Assembly: GCA_002441265.1 (NCBI GenBank)
Contig: DJVQ01000035.1
Span: forward strand, 9,800-35,704
Source: Syntrophaceae bacterium UBA6252
GTDB lineage: Bacteria > Desulfobacterota > Syntrophia > Syntrophales > UBA6807
Length of the DNA stretch: 25,905 bases
Reading direction: 5' to 3'
Shown here: piece by piece, positions 1-7,410 of the stretch
How the letters are laid out: the number at the start of each line of letters is the position of its first letter
Numbering within the stretch: the stretch's first letter is position 1
Made by a program: the position numbers and the translations under genes
The notes under the pieces: model-generated
What the model was told of the DNA's origin: nothing
The model's input: only the letters and a program-made list of their open reading frames with translations
Database searches by the model: none

Positions 1-46
1 TTGCCGTTCGAAAAAGTGTTGAATTTGCCTTTTACAACTTCATCAA
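1..46 (+). repeat. Truncated right end of an intergenic repeat
   Basis: The first 22 bases are identical to positions 20943-20964. After that the two copies continue as a diverged but alignable run ending in TTCATCAA (39-46 here, 20982-20989 in the other copy). The full copy at 20833-20990 has imperfect inverted ends and an internal hairpin, so this is the right-hand part of a second copy, in the same orientation, cut by the window edge. An open frame across 1-282 starts inside the repeat and has no protein-like features, so it is not called as a gene. Confidence 0.7.
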
Positions 47-289
47 TACTAGATAAGATATTGATTGTTGTCAAACGGCATTTATTCATTTTATCCATCG
101 GGATGACCTTCCGGGCATGGACCGGGCCGGGCCCGGGAATCCCGACGCCCTCCAAACCGGGACATGCATCCCTGCAGGCGGGCGTTCGGGATTTCCGCAA
201 TCATCCCGGTCTTGACATCCTGAATCCCGACAGGCATATTGGAACCCGCATTTCCACCTCTTTGTCACCGGTTCGCTTTTGAATCGCCA
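47..289. other. Intergenic stretch with no gene recognised
   Basis: About 240 bases between the repeat and the first promoter candidate. Frames on both strands give only Pro/Gly/Arg-rich, low-complexity translations without a credible ribosome binding site. No RNA gene or clear terminator was seen. A TTGTCA box at 68-73 lacks a good -10 partner. Confidence 0.5.
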
Positions 290-316
290 TTGACAAAAGT
301 CGGATTTGCATAACCT
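290..316 (+). promoter_or_regulatory. Weak sigma70-type promoter candidate for the AEC permease
   Basis: A perfect -35 hexamer TTGACA at 290-295 is followed by TAACCT at 311-316 with a TG just upstream. The spacer is only 15 bases, so the match is imperfect. It lies about 100 bases upstream of the permease start. Confidence 0.3.
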
Positions 317-414
317 GAAAAAACTCGATCGGTATCACGAAGGCGGTGTTCGCCCGAAAATGCCCACCCAGGGCCTGAAAAGGCCTTCCGAGTCCCAGCC
401 TCCGAGGGAAACCC

Positions 415-1368
415 ATGGAAAACTATCTCCATCTATTCAAGGCCGTCATCGTCATCGTCGTTCTCTACCTGCTGGCCATCATGATGCGGCGGCGGGGAGC
501 ATTGACGGAGAACCATTCTCTTGTGCTGGCGAGAATCGTGACCGACCTGTGCCTGCCCGCGGTCGTCTTCGTCAGCCTGGCGGGACAGACGATCCGGCCG
601 GACCAGCTCGCTCCGTCGTTTCTCATGTTCGGCCTCGAACTCGGCTGCATCGTTCTGGCCTGGGTCATCAGCATGGCGCTCGGATTCAGCCGGGTGCAGC
701 AGGGAGCGATCGTCTTCTGCGCCGCCTTCGGATCGTCCACCTTCCTGGGGTATTCCATCATCATGGAGATGTTTCCCAGGCAGAGCCAGGCCATGACGGA
801 AGCCGTGCTCATTTCGGAAATCGGCGTCGGTTATCCCATTTTTATTCTGGGCCCGGTCCTGGCGATGTATTTCGGAACGGAAAAATCGGATTTCAGGGAA
901 GCGTGGAAGTCGTCCCTGGCGTTTTTCAAATCCCCCGTTTTTTTCGCCCTCCTGCTGGGACTTTTCTGGGGCGTTTTCAAATTGCCGGGCAGGGAGAACG
1001 CTTTCCTGGCCCCTTTCTTTCAGGTATGCAGCGTCCTGGCCTCGGCATTGACCCCCATCGCCATCCTGTCGGTGGGTCTCATGTTCAAGATTCCCGACGT
1101 GCGGAACATCCTGGTTTCCCTTGGGATCGTCATCCTGTTGAAGCTCCTCTTCAAACCGGTTGTGGCGGGACTTTGCGCTTCGGCGCTCAGGTTTCCCGAT
1201 TTGTGGCGGGAAGTGCTCGTGCTTCTGGCGGGCATGCCCCCCGCAGTCCTGGGCGTGGTGTTCCTGAGGCGGTATGGAGGGGAAGCATCGCTGGCCTCGG
1301 CATTGCTGCTCGCGGCGAGTCTCGTGAGCACCTTCACGTTGCTTGCCGTTTTCCGGTTTGTCGGGTGA
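415..1368 (+). CDS. AEC-family permease (auxin efflux carrier / malate permease type)
   Basis: The 317-residue protein is almost entirely hydrophobic, with about ten membrane segments, the usual size and layout for AEC transporters. Family-like features are the N-terminal segment with DLCLPAVVFVSLA (about residues 44-56), the conserved small-residue loop FGSSTFLGYSI near residue 105, a hydrophilic middle, and a C-terminal repeat with GMPPAVLGVVF. Members move organic anions (malate, malonate or related acids) across the inner membrane; the substrate cannot be read from sequence. The ATG at 415 follows a modest GAGGGA box. It stands as the first gene before a thioesterase 137 bases downstream. 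Family assignment is firm, substrate unknown. Confidence 0.88.
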   Translation: MENYLHLFKAVIVIVVLYLLAIMMRRRGALTENHSLVLARIVTDLCLPAVVFVSLAGQTIRPDQLAPSFLMFGLELGCIVLAWVISMALGFSRVQQGAIVFCAAFGSSTFLGYSIIMEMFPRQSQAMTEAVLISEIGVGYPIFILGPVLAMYFGTEKSDFREAWKSSLAFFKSPVFFALLLGLFWGVFKLPGRENAFLAPFFQVCSVLASALTPIAILSVGLMFKIPDVRNILVSLGIVILLKLLFKPVVAGLCASALRFPDLWREVLVLLAGMPPAVLGVVFLRRYGGEASLASALLLAASLVSTFTLLAVFRFVG

Positions 1369-1505
1369 AAGGATGATCCCGGGGACATGTTTCGGGGCGG
1401 GGCGGCGGGGAACGGCGGATCGGTCCTTCCCGCACAGGGTGCGGCATCGGCGGGATACCCTGGAAAGGGTCGAAAATACGGTCAGACGATAAAAAAGGAG
1501 AAGGT

Positions 1506-1967
1506 ATGGCGCAAAAAGCAATCCAGGACTATTATCATGACGAAATCGCCCATTGTTACGGCTGCGGACGGCTCAACCGGGAAGGAATGCACATCAAGAG
1601 TTACTGGGAAGGGGAAGAAGGCGTCTGCCATTACCGGCCGGACCCGCGTTACACGGGAGGGTTCCCGGGATATGTCTACGGGGGGCTCATCGCCTCGTTG
1701 ATGGATTGCCACAGCGCCGCGATCGCATCCGCGGCGAAATTGCACAGGGAAGGCCTTTCGCCGGACGAACGGCCGCTTTCCCGTTTCGTCTCGGCTTCGT
1801 TGAAGGTCGATTTTCTGAAACCGACGCCCATCGATACGGTCCTGGAGCTGAGGGGAAGGGTCAAGGAAACGGGCAGGCGGAAAGTCATCGTGAGCATCGA
1901 GTTGTCCGCCGACGGCGAAATCCGTGCAAGGGGCGAGGCGGTGCTCGTACAGCTTCCCGAAAAATAG
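1506..1967 (+). CDS. Hotdog-fold thioesterase (PaaI-like superfamily)
   Basis: A 153-residue single-domain protein. The N-terminal CYGCG motif (Cys17, Cys20) is typical of one branch of small hotdog proteins. VYGGLIASLMDCHSAA (about residues 57-72) is the hotdog helix preceded by the Gly-Gly turn, with the Asp expected at the catalytic or CoA-binding position. The C-terminal half (SASLKVDFLKPTP, then VIVSIELSADGEIRARGEAV) gives the final beta strands. Such enzymes hydrolyse acyl-CoA thioesters in the cytoplasm. The start follows AAGGAGAAGGT, a good ribosome binding site. The specific acyl-CoA is unknown; a non-catalytic hotdog protein is possible. Confidence 0.85.
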   Translation: MAQKAIQDYYHDEIAHCYGCGRLNREGMHIKSYWEGEEGVCHYRPDPRYTGGFPGYVYGGLIASLMDCHSAAIASAAKLHREGLSPDERPLSRFVSASLKVDFLKPTPIDTVLELRGRVKETGRRKVIVSIELSADGEIRARGEAVLVQLPEK

Positions 1968-1985
1968 CCCTGGACCCGGGACGGG

Positions 1986-2009
1986 GACCGCCCTTTGCCG
2001 GAGGCGGTC
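1986..2009 (+). terminator. GC-rich hairpin after the thioesterase gene
   Basis: Perfect 7-base inverted repeat GACCGCC (1986-1992) / GGCGGTC (2003-2009) with a 10-base loop, starting 19 bases after the stop codon. No T-run follows, so it may be a weak terminator or an mRNA 3'-end stabiliser. Confidence 0.35.
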
Positions 2010-2136
2010 GCCGGGAAGAGGGGAGGGGGGCGGCAGTTCGCGTTCTTTTCAGGTTGCCGTCGTCATTGTTTTCTTGACATCGGTGAAACTATTTCCCAAA
2101 GTTATGTGGGGCTTCATCCGCTTTTCCGAGGGAAAA

Positions 2137-3417
2137 ATGAAAATACCCGCCAAGACCGGGAGGACCGATCCGAGAATCCGTCAGATCGAACAGAGGTACC
2201 GGCGGCTTTTCGAGGAACTCAGCAAGTCGGAACAGGAAAAGTCCGTCATCCTGGACGCGATGACGGAGCTTGTCCTGTATCTCGACACGGACATGAAGGT
2301 GATCTGGGCCAACAAGGCCATGCACGACGCCTTCGGGCTGAAACCGGGCCAGCTGAACGGGAAGCACTGCTTCAGGGTCCTTCATGACAGGAGCAGGGCC
2401 TGCCGCATATGCCCCGCCGAAAAAACCCTTGAAACGGGCGAGCCCCGGGAGGTGGTCAATTTCTCGTCCTACCGGAAGAACTGGGTGCTCCGGAGCTATC
2501 CCGTGCGCAACGAGGAGGGCGTTCTCACCGGGATCGTCGAGATCGTCACCGATACGACGGAGCGCAGGCAGGCCGAGGAAGCCATGAGGCAATCGGAGCA
2601 GAAGTACCGGGAGCTGTTTGAAAACGCCAACGACATCATTTTCATTCTCGACCCCGACGGCAATATCCTTTCCTGCAACGCCGCCTTCTCCAGAACCTAC
2701 GGCTATGAAGCGGAGGAACTCCAGGGGCTGGGCATCGAGAAGATCCTGGACCGTGATTACATGCCCGTCGCCCGAAAGCTCCTCCAGGCGGGACAGAACC
2801 ACCGGGACGCCGGGAATCCGATGGAATTTCTGACCTATACGAAGAGCGGTGACGCCGTCTGGATCGAAGTCAACGCCAGGATGGTCAAATTCAACGGCAG
2901 GCAGGTCTCCATTCACGGAATCGCCCGGAACATCACGGAACGCAAGAGGATGGAGGAGGCCCTGAAGAAGAGGGAGCGCGAGCTGGAGGAAAAATCCCGG
3001 AATCTCGAGGACGCCAACACGGCCCTCAAGGTCCTCCTGAAACGGAGGGAGGAGGACCGGTTGGAACTGGAGGAAAACGTCATCTGCAACGTGCGGGAAC
3101 TGATCATCCCGTATATCGAAAACTTGAAGATCGCATCCAGCGACAGCCGGCAGATCAATCAGCTCGCCATCCTGGAGAGAAATATCGGCGAAATCGTCTC
3201 GCCCTTTCTTCGGACCCTCTCGTCGAAATATCCCCGGCTCACCCCCATGGAGATCAAGATCATCCATCTGATCCGGGAAGGGCGGACAACCAAGGAAATC
3301 GCGGCGCTCCTGAACGCGTCGGCCCGAACGGTGGAGGTCCACCGGGAGAACATCCGGAGAAAACTGAACCTGAACAACAGAAAAGCCAATCTGAGATCCT
3401 ATCTCCTGTCCCTGTAG
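2137..3417 (+). CDS. PAS-PAS sensor with LuxR-type DNA-binding domain
   Basis: A 426-residue cytoplasmic transcriptional regulator. It has a short coiled coil (about 12-35), a first PAS domain (about 36-140), a second PAS domain (about 155-268), a long coiled coil (about 268-312), a linker, and a LuxR/FixJ-type helix-turn-helix at the C terminus (about 365-425, with LTPMEIKIIHLIREGRTTKE and RTVEVHRENIRRKL). The first PAS domain carries Cys78, His83, Cys89 and Cys92 (motif CRICP), a possible metal or redox site. There is no receiver domain, so signals are probably sensed directly. The ATG at 2137 follows GAGGGA at good spacing; an in-frame ATG at 2104 is an alternative. A TTGACA lies at 2074-2079 but no good -10 is seen. 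It may regulate the downstream AbfD-like gene (inference). Confidence 0.87.
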   Translation: MKIPAKTGRTDPRIRQIEQRYRRLFEELSKSEQEKSVILDAMTELVLYLDTDMKVIWANKAMHDAFGLKPGQLNGKHCFRVLHDRSRACRICPAEKTLETGEPREVVNFSSYRKNWVLRSYPVRNEEGVLTGIVEIVTDTTERRQAEEAMRQSEQKYRELFENANDIIFILDPDGNILSCNAAFSRTYGYEAEELQGLGIEKILDRDYMPVARKLLQAGQNHRDAGNPMEFLTYTKSGDAVWIEVNARMVKFNGRQVSIHGIARNITERKRMEEALKKRERELEEKSRNLEDANTALKVLLKRREEDRLELEENVICNVRELIIPYIENLKIASSDSRQINQLAILERNIGEIVSPFLRTLSSKYPRLTPMEIKIIHLIREGRTTKEIAALLNASARTVEVHRENIRRKLNLNNRKANLRSYLLSL

Positions 3418-3442
3418 CTTTGCCCGAAACGGCCCGACCTCC

Positions 3443-3516
3443 ATACGTATAACCGGTACGCAGAAGATACGTTATTTTTGCGTATTGATCTTTGGCGCGG
3501 GAAGTGATGCTATCAC
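3443..3516. promoter_or_regulatory. Palindrome-rich intergenic regulatory candidate
   Basis: Between the LuxR-type regulator and the next gene lie ATACGTAT (3443-3450, perfect palindrome), CGTA/TACG arms around ACCGGT (3446-3460), ATACG (3467-3471) facing CGTAT (3481-3485), and a perfect 13-base inverted repeat GTGAT-GCT-ATCAC (3504-3516). A TTGATC at 3485-3490 and an extended TGCTAT at 3508-3513 could be promoter boxes (17-base spacing, weak -10). The density suggests an operator/promoter region for the downstream genes. Confidence 0.4.
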
Positions 3517-3612
3517 CTACGATTTAAATGCTAAAAGGGGCAATTTCACTCGAGACGCGCCGTTCTTCCCAGGGGGCCGCGGCGCGTTTCGATCCGACGG
3601 GGGCTACGGCAA

Positions 3613-3918
3613 ATGCAATTCGACACGGACGAAATCATCCAGGTCAGGATCGGAAAATCATTGAGCAGGAATTACGCGGGGTACAAGGGCACCTTCGCCG
3701 CGCTCATTTACAACTGTGTGGAGAAAAAGGCCCTGCCCGGTTTTCATGAGAAGGGACTCGTGGCCGGCGCGGAAATGGAGAACGAAACCCTTTCCTTGAG
3801 GCTTTCAGGAAATCGCCCTGACGATGCATTGATGGAGATCATGGATATCGCATTGAGAAATGTGAGCGCCTTTCCCCGGGAGGGGGGCGAGGCACGTTTC
3901 TCGATCACGATAGGATAG
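3613..3918 (+). CDS. Small protein of unknown function
   Basis: I do not recognise this 101-residue protein. It is soluble, with no signal peptide or membrane segment and a mixed alpha/beta pattern: an N-terminal strand-rich part, a central helix containing the single Cys (AALIYNCVEKKAL), and a C-terminal helix then strand (ALMEIMDIALRNVSAF, RFSITIG). Composition and codon use look like a genuine gene rather than a shadow frame. The ribosome binding site is weak. It ends 49 bases before the AbfD-like gene and is probably co-transcribed with it, which suggests a role linked to that enzyme (inference). No family or function is assigned. Confidence 0.6.
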   Translation: MQFDTDEIIQVRIGKSLSRNYAGYKGTFAALIYNCVEKKALPGFHEKGLVAGAEMENETLSLRLSGNRPDDALMEIMDIALRNVSAFPREGGEARFSITIG

Positions 3919-3967
3919 GGGGTAGCCTTAACCAATCGATCAACCATCAAAAAAAGGAGGATTCGTT

Positions 3968-5416
3968 ATGGCATTGAAAACGGCACAACAGTATCTGGAC
4001 GACATGGAGAAACTGGTGCCCCGCGTCTATTGCGGCGGGAAGTGGGTCAAGAACCTTCTGGAAAACCCCGTCACGCGCTCCATGGTCATGGCCAACTCGA
4101 TGATTTACGCCCTGGCGGAGGACCCGAAGAACAAGGAGGTGATGGTCGCCACCTCCCACCTGACGGGAGAGCCCATCAACCGCAATCTGAACGTGGCCCG
4201 GAACATCCATGACCTGGATATGCGGCAGGAGATGGCCCTTCTCACCAGCCAGTCGGTGGGGACCTGCAACTACCGCTGTGTCGGCTGCGACGCCCTCAAC
4301 AGCGTGGCCGCGACAACCTGGGAGATGGACCGGGATCTGGGCACGCAATACGAAGCGAATTTCAACAAGTGGCTCGCATACGCCCAGGCCAACGACCTGG
4401 CCGTGTCGGGGGCCATCACCGACGCCAAGGGCGACCGGAGAAAAAGACCCTCCCAGCAGGAAGAGGTTGACACCTTCGTTCATCTCGTGGAAAAGCGGCC
4501 CGACGGAATCGTGGTCCGGGGGATCAAGGTCAGCCAGAGCGGGGCCATCGGGTCCCATGAGACGCTCGTCCTTCCCGGAGGGGCCCTGAGGGAGGGGGAG
4601 GAAAAGTTCGCCCTCGCCTTCGCCGTTCAGAACAGCGCCCCGGGGCTCACCTACATCTGCCAGTACAACGCCTATTCGGCGGAGCGCGAGGCCTGCGGGG
4701 ACGTGTGCGAACTGGGAAATCCCCTGTACGGCCAGAGGGAAACCTCGACGATGGTCTTCGACAACGTCTTCATCCCCTGGGAACGGGTGTTCCTGTGCGG
4801 CGAGACCAAGTACTGCGGCCGGATGGTCACCCGGTTCGCCAAGGCCCACCGCATGAACTGCGGCGGGGCCTGCAAGGTGGGGTTCGCCGACCTGATCATC
4901 GGGGGAACCATGCTTGCCGCCGAATACATCGGCGTCGAAAAGGTTCCCCACATCCAGGAAAAGATCATCGACATGGTCCGCTTCAGTGAAACGTCCCACG
5001 CCTGCGCCATCGCCGCCGCCATGAGGGGCCGGGAGGAACCGAAAGGCTCGGGCGTCTATCTGCCCGACGACCTTTTCGGCAACGCCGCCAAGCTGAACAT
5101 CGCCCACGGGTTCTGGGAGATCATCAAGAACGCGGGAGACATCGGCGGCGGTCTCGTGGTGACCATGCCGAGAATGAAGGATCTGGACGACCCGGAGGTC
5201 GGCCCCATGCTGAAGAAGGCCTTCGGGGCCGCCGCCCCGGCGGACAAGAGAATGAAGGTCGCCAAGTTCCTCCAGCACTGGTCGGCGGGACTTCACGGGC
5301 CGGGGACCTGGCACGGCGCCGGCGCCCCCCAGACCCAGCGGTTCATGTTCACCGTCCTGACGGATTTTGACGCCAAGAAGAAGATGGCGAAGAAACTCAT
5401 GCAGATGGAAGATTAA
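3968..5416 (+). CDS. AbfD-like dehydratase (4-hydroxybutyryl-CoA dehydratase / HpaB superfamily)
   Basis: The 482-residue protein aligns over its whole length with 4-hydroxybutyryl-CoA dehydratase, a homotetrameric enzyme with FAD and a [4Fe-4S] cluster that dehydrates an unactivated beta-C-H bond through a ketyl radical. The cluster-ligand region is clear: Cys100-x3-Cys104 (GTCNYRCVGCDALN) and His294 with Cys302 (HRMNCGGACKVG). FDNVFIPWER and the C-terminal WHGAGAPQTQR are family hallmarks. From my recollection of the clostridial enzyme, the segment after His294 has one extra residue, its active-site Tyr is replaced by Cys298, and the Gln between the first two ligand cysteines is Tyr102. The substrate may therefore differ. 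A perfect AGGAGG lies 7 bases before the ATG, and a strong terminator follows. An HpaB-type hydroxylase is unlikely because the cluster ligands are present. Confidence 0.85.
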   Translation: MALKTAQQYLDDMEKLVPRVYCGGKWVKNLLENPVTRSMVMANSMIYALAEDPKNKEVMVATSHLTGEPINRNLNVARNIHDLDMRQEMALLTSQSVGTCNYRCVGCDALNSVAATTWEMDRDLGTQYEANFNKWLAYAQANDLAVSGAITDAKGDRRKRPSQQEEVDTFVHLVEKRPDGIVVRGIKVSQSGAIGSHETLVLPGGALREGEEKFALAFAVQNSAPGLTYICQYNAYSAEREACGDVCELGNPLYGQRETSTMVFDNVFIPWERVFLCGETKYCGRMVTRFAKAHRMNCGGACKVGFADLIIGGTMLAAEYIGVEKVPHIQEKIIDMVRFSETSHACAIAAAMRGREEPKGSGVYLPDDLFGNAAKLNIAHGFWEIIKNAGDIGGGLVVTMPRMKDLDDPEVGPMLKKAFGAAAPADKRMKVAKFLQHWSAGLHGPGTWHGAGAPQTQRFMFTVLTDFDAKKKMAKKLMQMED

Positions 5417-5449
5417 TTTCACCCGATCGGTTGGTGGAAGTGAACAGGG

Positions 5450-5484
5450 AAAGGGCAGGGCCGCCGGGCCCCGCCCTTTTCTTT
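5450..5484 (+). terminator. Strong rho-independent terminator
   Basis: A 13-base-pair stem (5450-5462 with 5467-5479, one mismatch) closes on a GCCG tetraloop and runs into TTTTCTTT. It lies 34 bases after the AbfD-like stop codon and ends that transcript. Confidence 0.87.
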
Positions 5485-5510
5485 ACATCGGACAACCTTC
5501 CGATTCTTCT

Positions 5511-5539
5511 TTGACACATTTCACCCCTTGTGCTACCTG
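5511..5539 (+). promoter_or_regulatory. Sigma70-type promoter for the deacetylase-acyltransferase pair
   Basis: Perfect TTGACA (5511-5516), 17-base spacer, then TACCTG (5534-5539) preceded by a TG that makes an extended -10. It sits just after the terminator and about 100 bases before the next start codon. Confidence 0.5.
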
Positions 5540-5637
5540 TTTCCCGGGGATGCGTACGCCCGGACCCCTTTCATGATCCGGTCGAGGGGAGCGGGCGGCG
5601 GAAAGCCGGCACGTTTCTCATGAGATCTTGACGACCT

Positions 5638-6411
5638 ATGAACCGTCTTCCAAGTTTCACGATAGCCGATTACAGGCGCCTTCTCGAGGCCGTCATCGGC
5701 AGGGGCTATTCCTTTCGGCCGGTCGTGTCGATGAACGAGGGGAGGAGCCGCTCCGTCTATCTGCGCCATGACGTGGATTTTTCGGTCGCCCACGCCGTCG
5801 GGATGGCGGAGGCGGAAAACCTGCTCGGCGTGTCTTCGACGTATTACCTTCTGCTTACGGGGCCCTACAACGTTTTCAGCGGGAGCGCCTCGAAGGCGGT
5901 CCGCGGCCTGGCGGCGCTCGGCCACGAGATCGGCCTGCATTACGACCTCAAGCTCTATCCCGGTTCGCCGGGGGAAGCGGCAGGCCGCCTGCGCAAGGAA
6001 ATCGAAATCCTCGAATTCGTCGCGGGCGCGCCGGTGAAGACCATCGTCATGCATGAACCCTTTCTGGACAACCGGGACATTTTTCTCGAACAGCCCGGAC
6101 TGGTCAACCCATCATTTTATAACAAGAACGATCCGGGCCTGATATATATAAGCGATTCCTGCCGGGCCTGGAGGGATGACCGGCTGCTCGCGTTCCTCCG
6201 GGGCAAAACGCCCGAAAACAGGCTGCACCTCAACATTCATCCCGAGTCCTGGCTTTCGGACAAAAGGATGCACAGGATCGACTACCTGGACCGGGTCCTG
6301 ATGCCGGCCGTTCTTGAGGAGGACAGAAAATATTTTTCCGAGACCGTGAGAAACGTCTGGATGACCCACGATGCGGCGGTAAGCGGTTATGGAGACGAGG
6401 ATGAGGATTGA
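5638..6411 (+). CDS. Polysaccharide deacetylase-like (NodB-type) protein
   Basis: The 257-residue protein has the divergent polysaccharide-deacetylase pattern seen in surface-glycan clusters: RHDVD (residues 43-47) for the catalytic Asp/metal motif, GHEIGLHYD (95-103) for the metal-binding histidine motif, MHEP near residue 139, and NIHPESW near 200. No signal peptide is visible, so it probably acts in the cytoplasm on a nucleotide sugar or lipid-linked glycan rather than on finished wall polymer (inference). The ribosome binding site is weak. Its 3' end overlaps the LpxD-like gene by 11 bases, indicating co-translation. N-deacetylation followed by N-acylation by the neighbour is a plausible pathway but unproven. 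Confidence 0.75.
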   Translation: MNRLPSFTIADYRRLLEAVIGRGYSFRPVVSMNEGRSRSVYLRHDVDFSVAHAVGMAEAENLLGVSSTYYLLLTGPYNVFSGSASKAVRGLAALGHEIGLHYDLKLYPGSPGEAAGRLRKEIEILEFVAGAPVKTIVMHEPFLDNRDIFLEQPGLVNPSFYNKNDPGLIYISDSCRAWRDDRLLAFLRGKTPENRLHLNIHPESWLSDKRMHRIDYLDRVLMPAVLEEDRKYFSETVRNVWMTHDAAVSGYGDEDED

Positions 6412-7330
6412 ACCGGAGGACCTTGCCCGCTTTCTCGAGGCGAGGGGAAAAAGCGTTGCCGCCATCCTGCGCCGGGACATTATGGAATCCCGTCCCTTTT
6501 TCATCCCGGGCGCGGCCGACGCCGACGTTCCGAATCTGATCGCGTTCGTGGGAAGGACCGCAAGGGACCCGGGCGGTCTGATCGCCCGTTCGAAGGCCGC
6601 CGTTCTTTTTGTCGACGAGTCCGCGCCGTACGATCCTGAAAAGACGGATGCGACCCTCGTCGTCACCGGAAACGCAAGACTTCTGTTCTGCCAATTGCTC
6701 AATTATCTGATTGAAAAGAACCGGAGGAGAGACGGCGTCGTCGGAGCGAGCCACATTCACGAAACGGCCGTCATCGGCAGCGGCACCTCGATCGGAAACG
6801 GGTGCACCGTCGGCGAGAACGTGCGGATCGGCCGGAACTGCACCATCCATCATCATGTGACGATTTTTCGGGACGTCGAGATCGGAAACGGCGTCGTCAT
6901 CGATCCCGGCGTCGCCATCGGCTGCGAAGGGTTCAGCTTCGAGCGGGACGAAAACGGCTCCATGGTCCGGTTCCCCCACATGGGAACGGTCGTGATCGAA
7001 GACGATGTCGAGATCGGGGCGAACTGCGTGATCGACAGGGGGACTTTCGGAGAGACGCGCATCCGCCGGGGCGTAAAAATCGACAACCTCGTCCATGTCG
7101 CCCACAACGTGGACATCGGGGAAAACACGCTCGTGATCGCCAATGCGATGATCGGGGGAGGGACAAAAGTGGGGGCGAACTCCTGGATCGGGCCGTCCGC
7201 CAGCCTTCTGGACCGGATCGACGTCGGAGCGAACGCCTTCGTGGGCATGGGAGTTTCCGTCGTAAAAGACCTTGCGGAGGGAGAAACGTGCACGTGGCGG
7301 CATTTCCTCAGGCGGTTCACGGAAAAATGA
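6401..7330 (+). CDS. LpxD-like N-acyltransferase (left-handed beta-helix)
   Basis: The N-terminal ~105 residues resemble the LpxD uridine-binding domain. From residue 115 on there are hexapeptide repeats (IGSGTSIGNG, IGRNC, IGNGVVIDPG) forming a left-handed beta-helix. Best LpxD marks are GCEGFSFERDENG (174-186), DRGTFGETRI and VHVAHNVDIG, whose His235 matches the catalytic His of E. coli LpxD. LpxD adds a 3-hydroxyacyl chain to the amine of UDP-3-O-acyl-glucosamine in lipid A synthesis. The gene sits beside a deacetylase rather than in a bamA-ompH-lpxD-fabZ-lpxA cluster, so it may be a second copy with another amino-sugar substrate. The ATG at 6401 is preferred because GGAG lies 6 bases upstream; an ATG at 6389 is in frame. 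Confidence 0.82.
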   Translation: MRIEPEDLARFLEARGKSVAAILRRDIMESRPFFIPGAADADVPNLIAFVGRTARDPGGLIARSKAAVLFVDESAPYDPEKTDATLVVTGNARLLFCQLLNYLIEKNRRRDGVVGASHIHETAVIGSGTSIGNGCTVGENVRIGRNCTIHHHVTIFRDVEIGNGVVIDPGVAIGCEGFSFERDENGSMVRFPHMGTVVIEDDVEIGANCVIDRGTFGETRIRRGVKIDNLVHVAHNVDIGENTLVIANAMIGGGTKVGANSWIGPSASLLDRIDVGANAFVGMGVSVVKDLAEGETCTWRHFLRRFTEK

Positions 7331-7383
7331 AACCCGGCGGCGGTGGGTCCATGGGGAATATCTGCTTCATGTCCGACAGTTAA
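7327..7383 (+). CDS. Possible 18-codon leader or peptide frame
   Basis: An ATG overlaps the LpxD-like stop codon (ATGA at 7327-7330) and opens an 18-codon frame, MKPGGGGSMGNICFMSDS, ending 27 bases before the ATP-grasp start. The ribosome binding site is poor (CGGAAAAATG). It could be a leader peptide, a peptide substrate, or chance; sequence alone cannot decide. Confidence 0.15.
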   Translation: MKPGGGGSMGNICFMSDS

Positions 7384-7410
7384 CGACAAATAAAAAAAAG
7401 GAGGACGCCC

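Noticed and set aside
1..282. Open frame of 93 codons at the window start
   Set aside because: It begins within the repeat, uses a TTG start without a ribosome binding site, and its translation is low-complexity with no family character.
3491..3516. Possible sigma54 promoter (GG and GC elements)
   Set aside because: The GG and GC pairs are 13 bases apart instead of the required 10.
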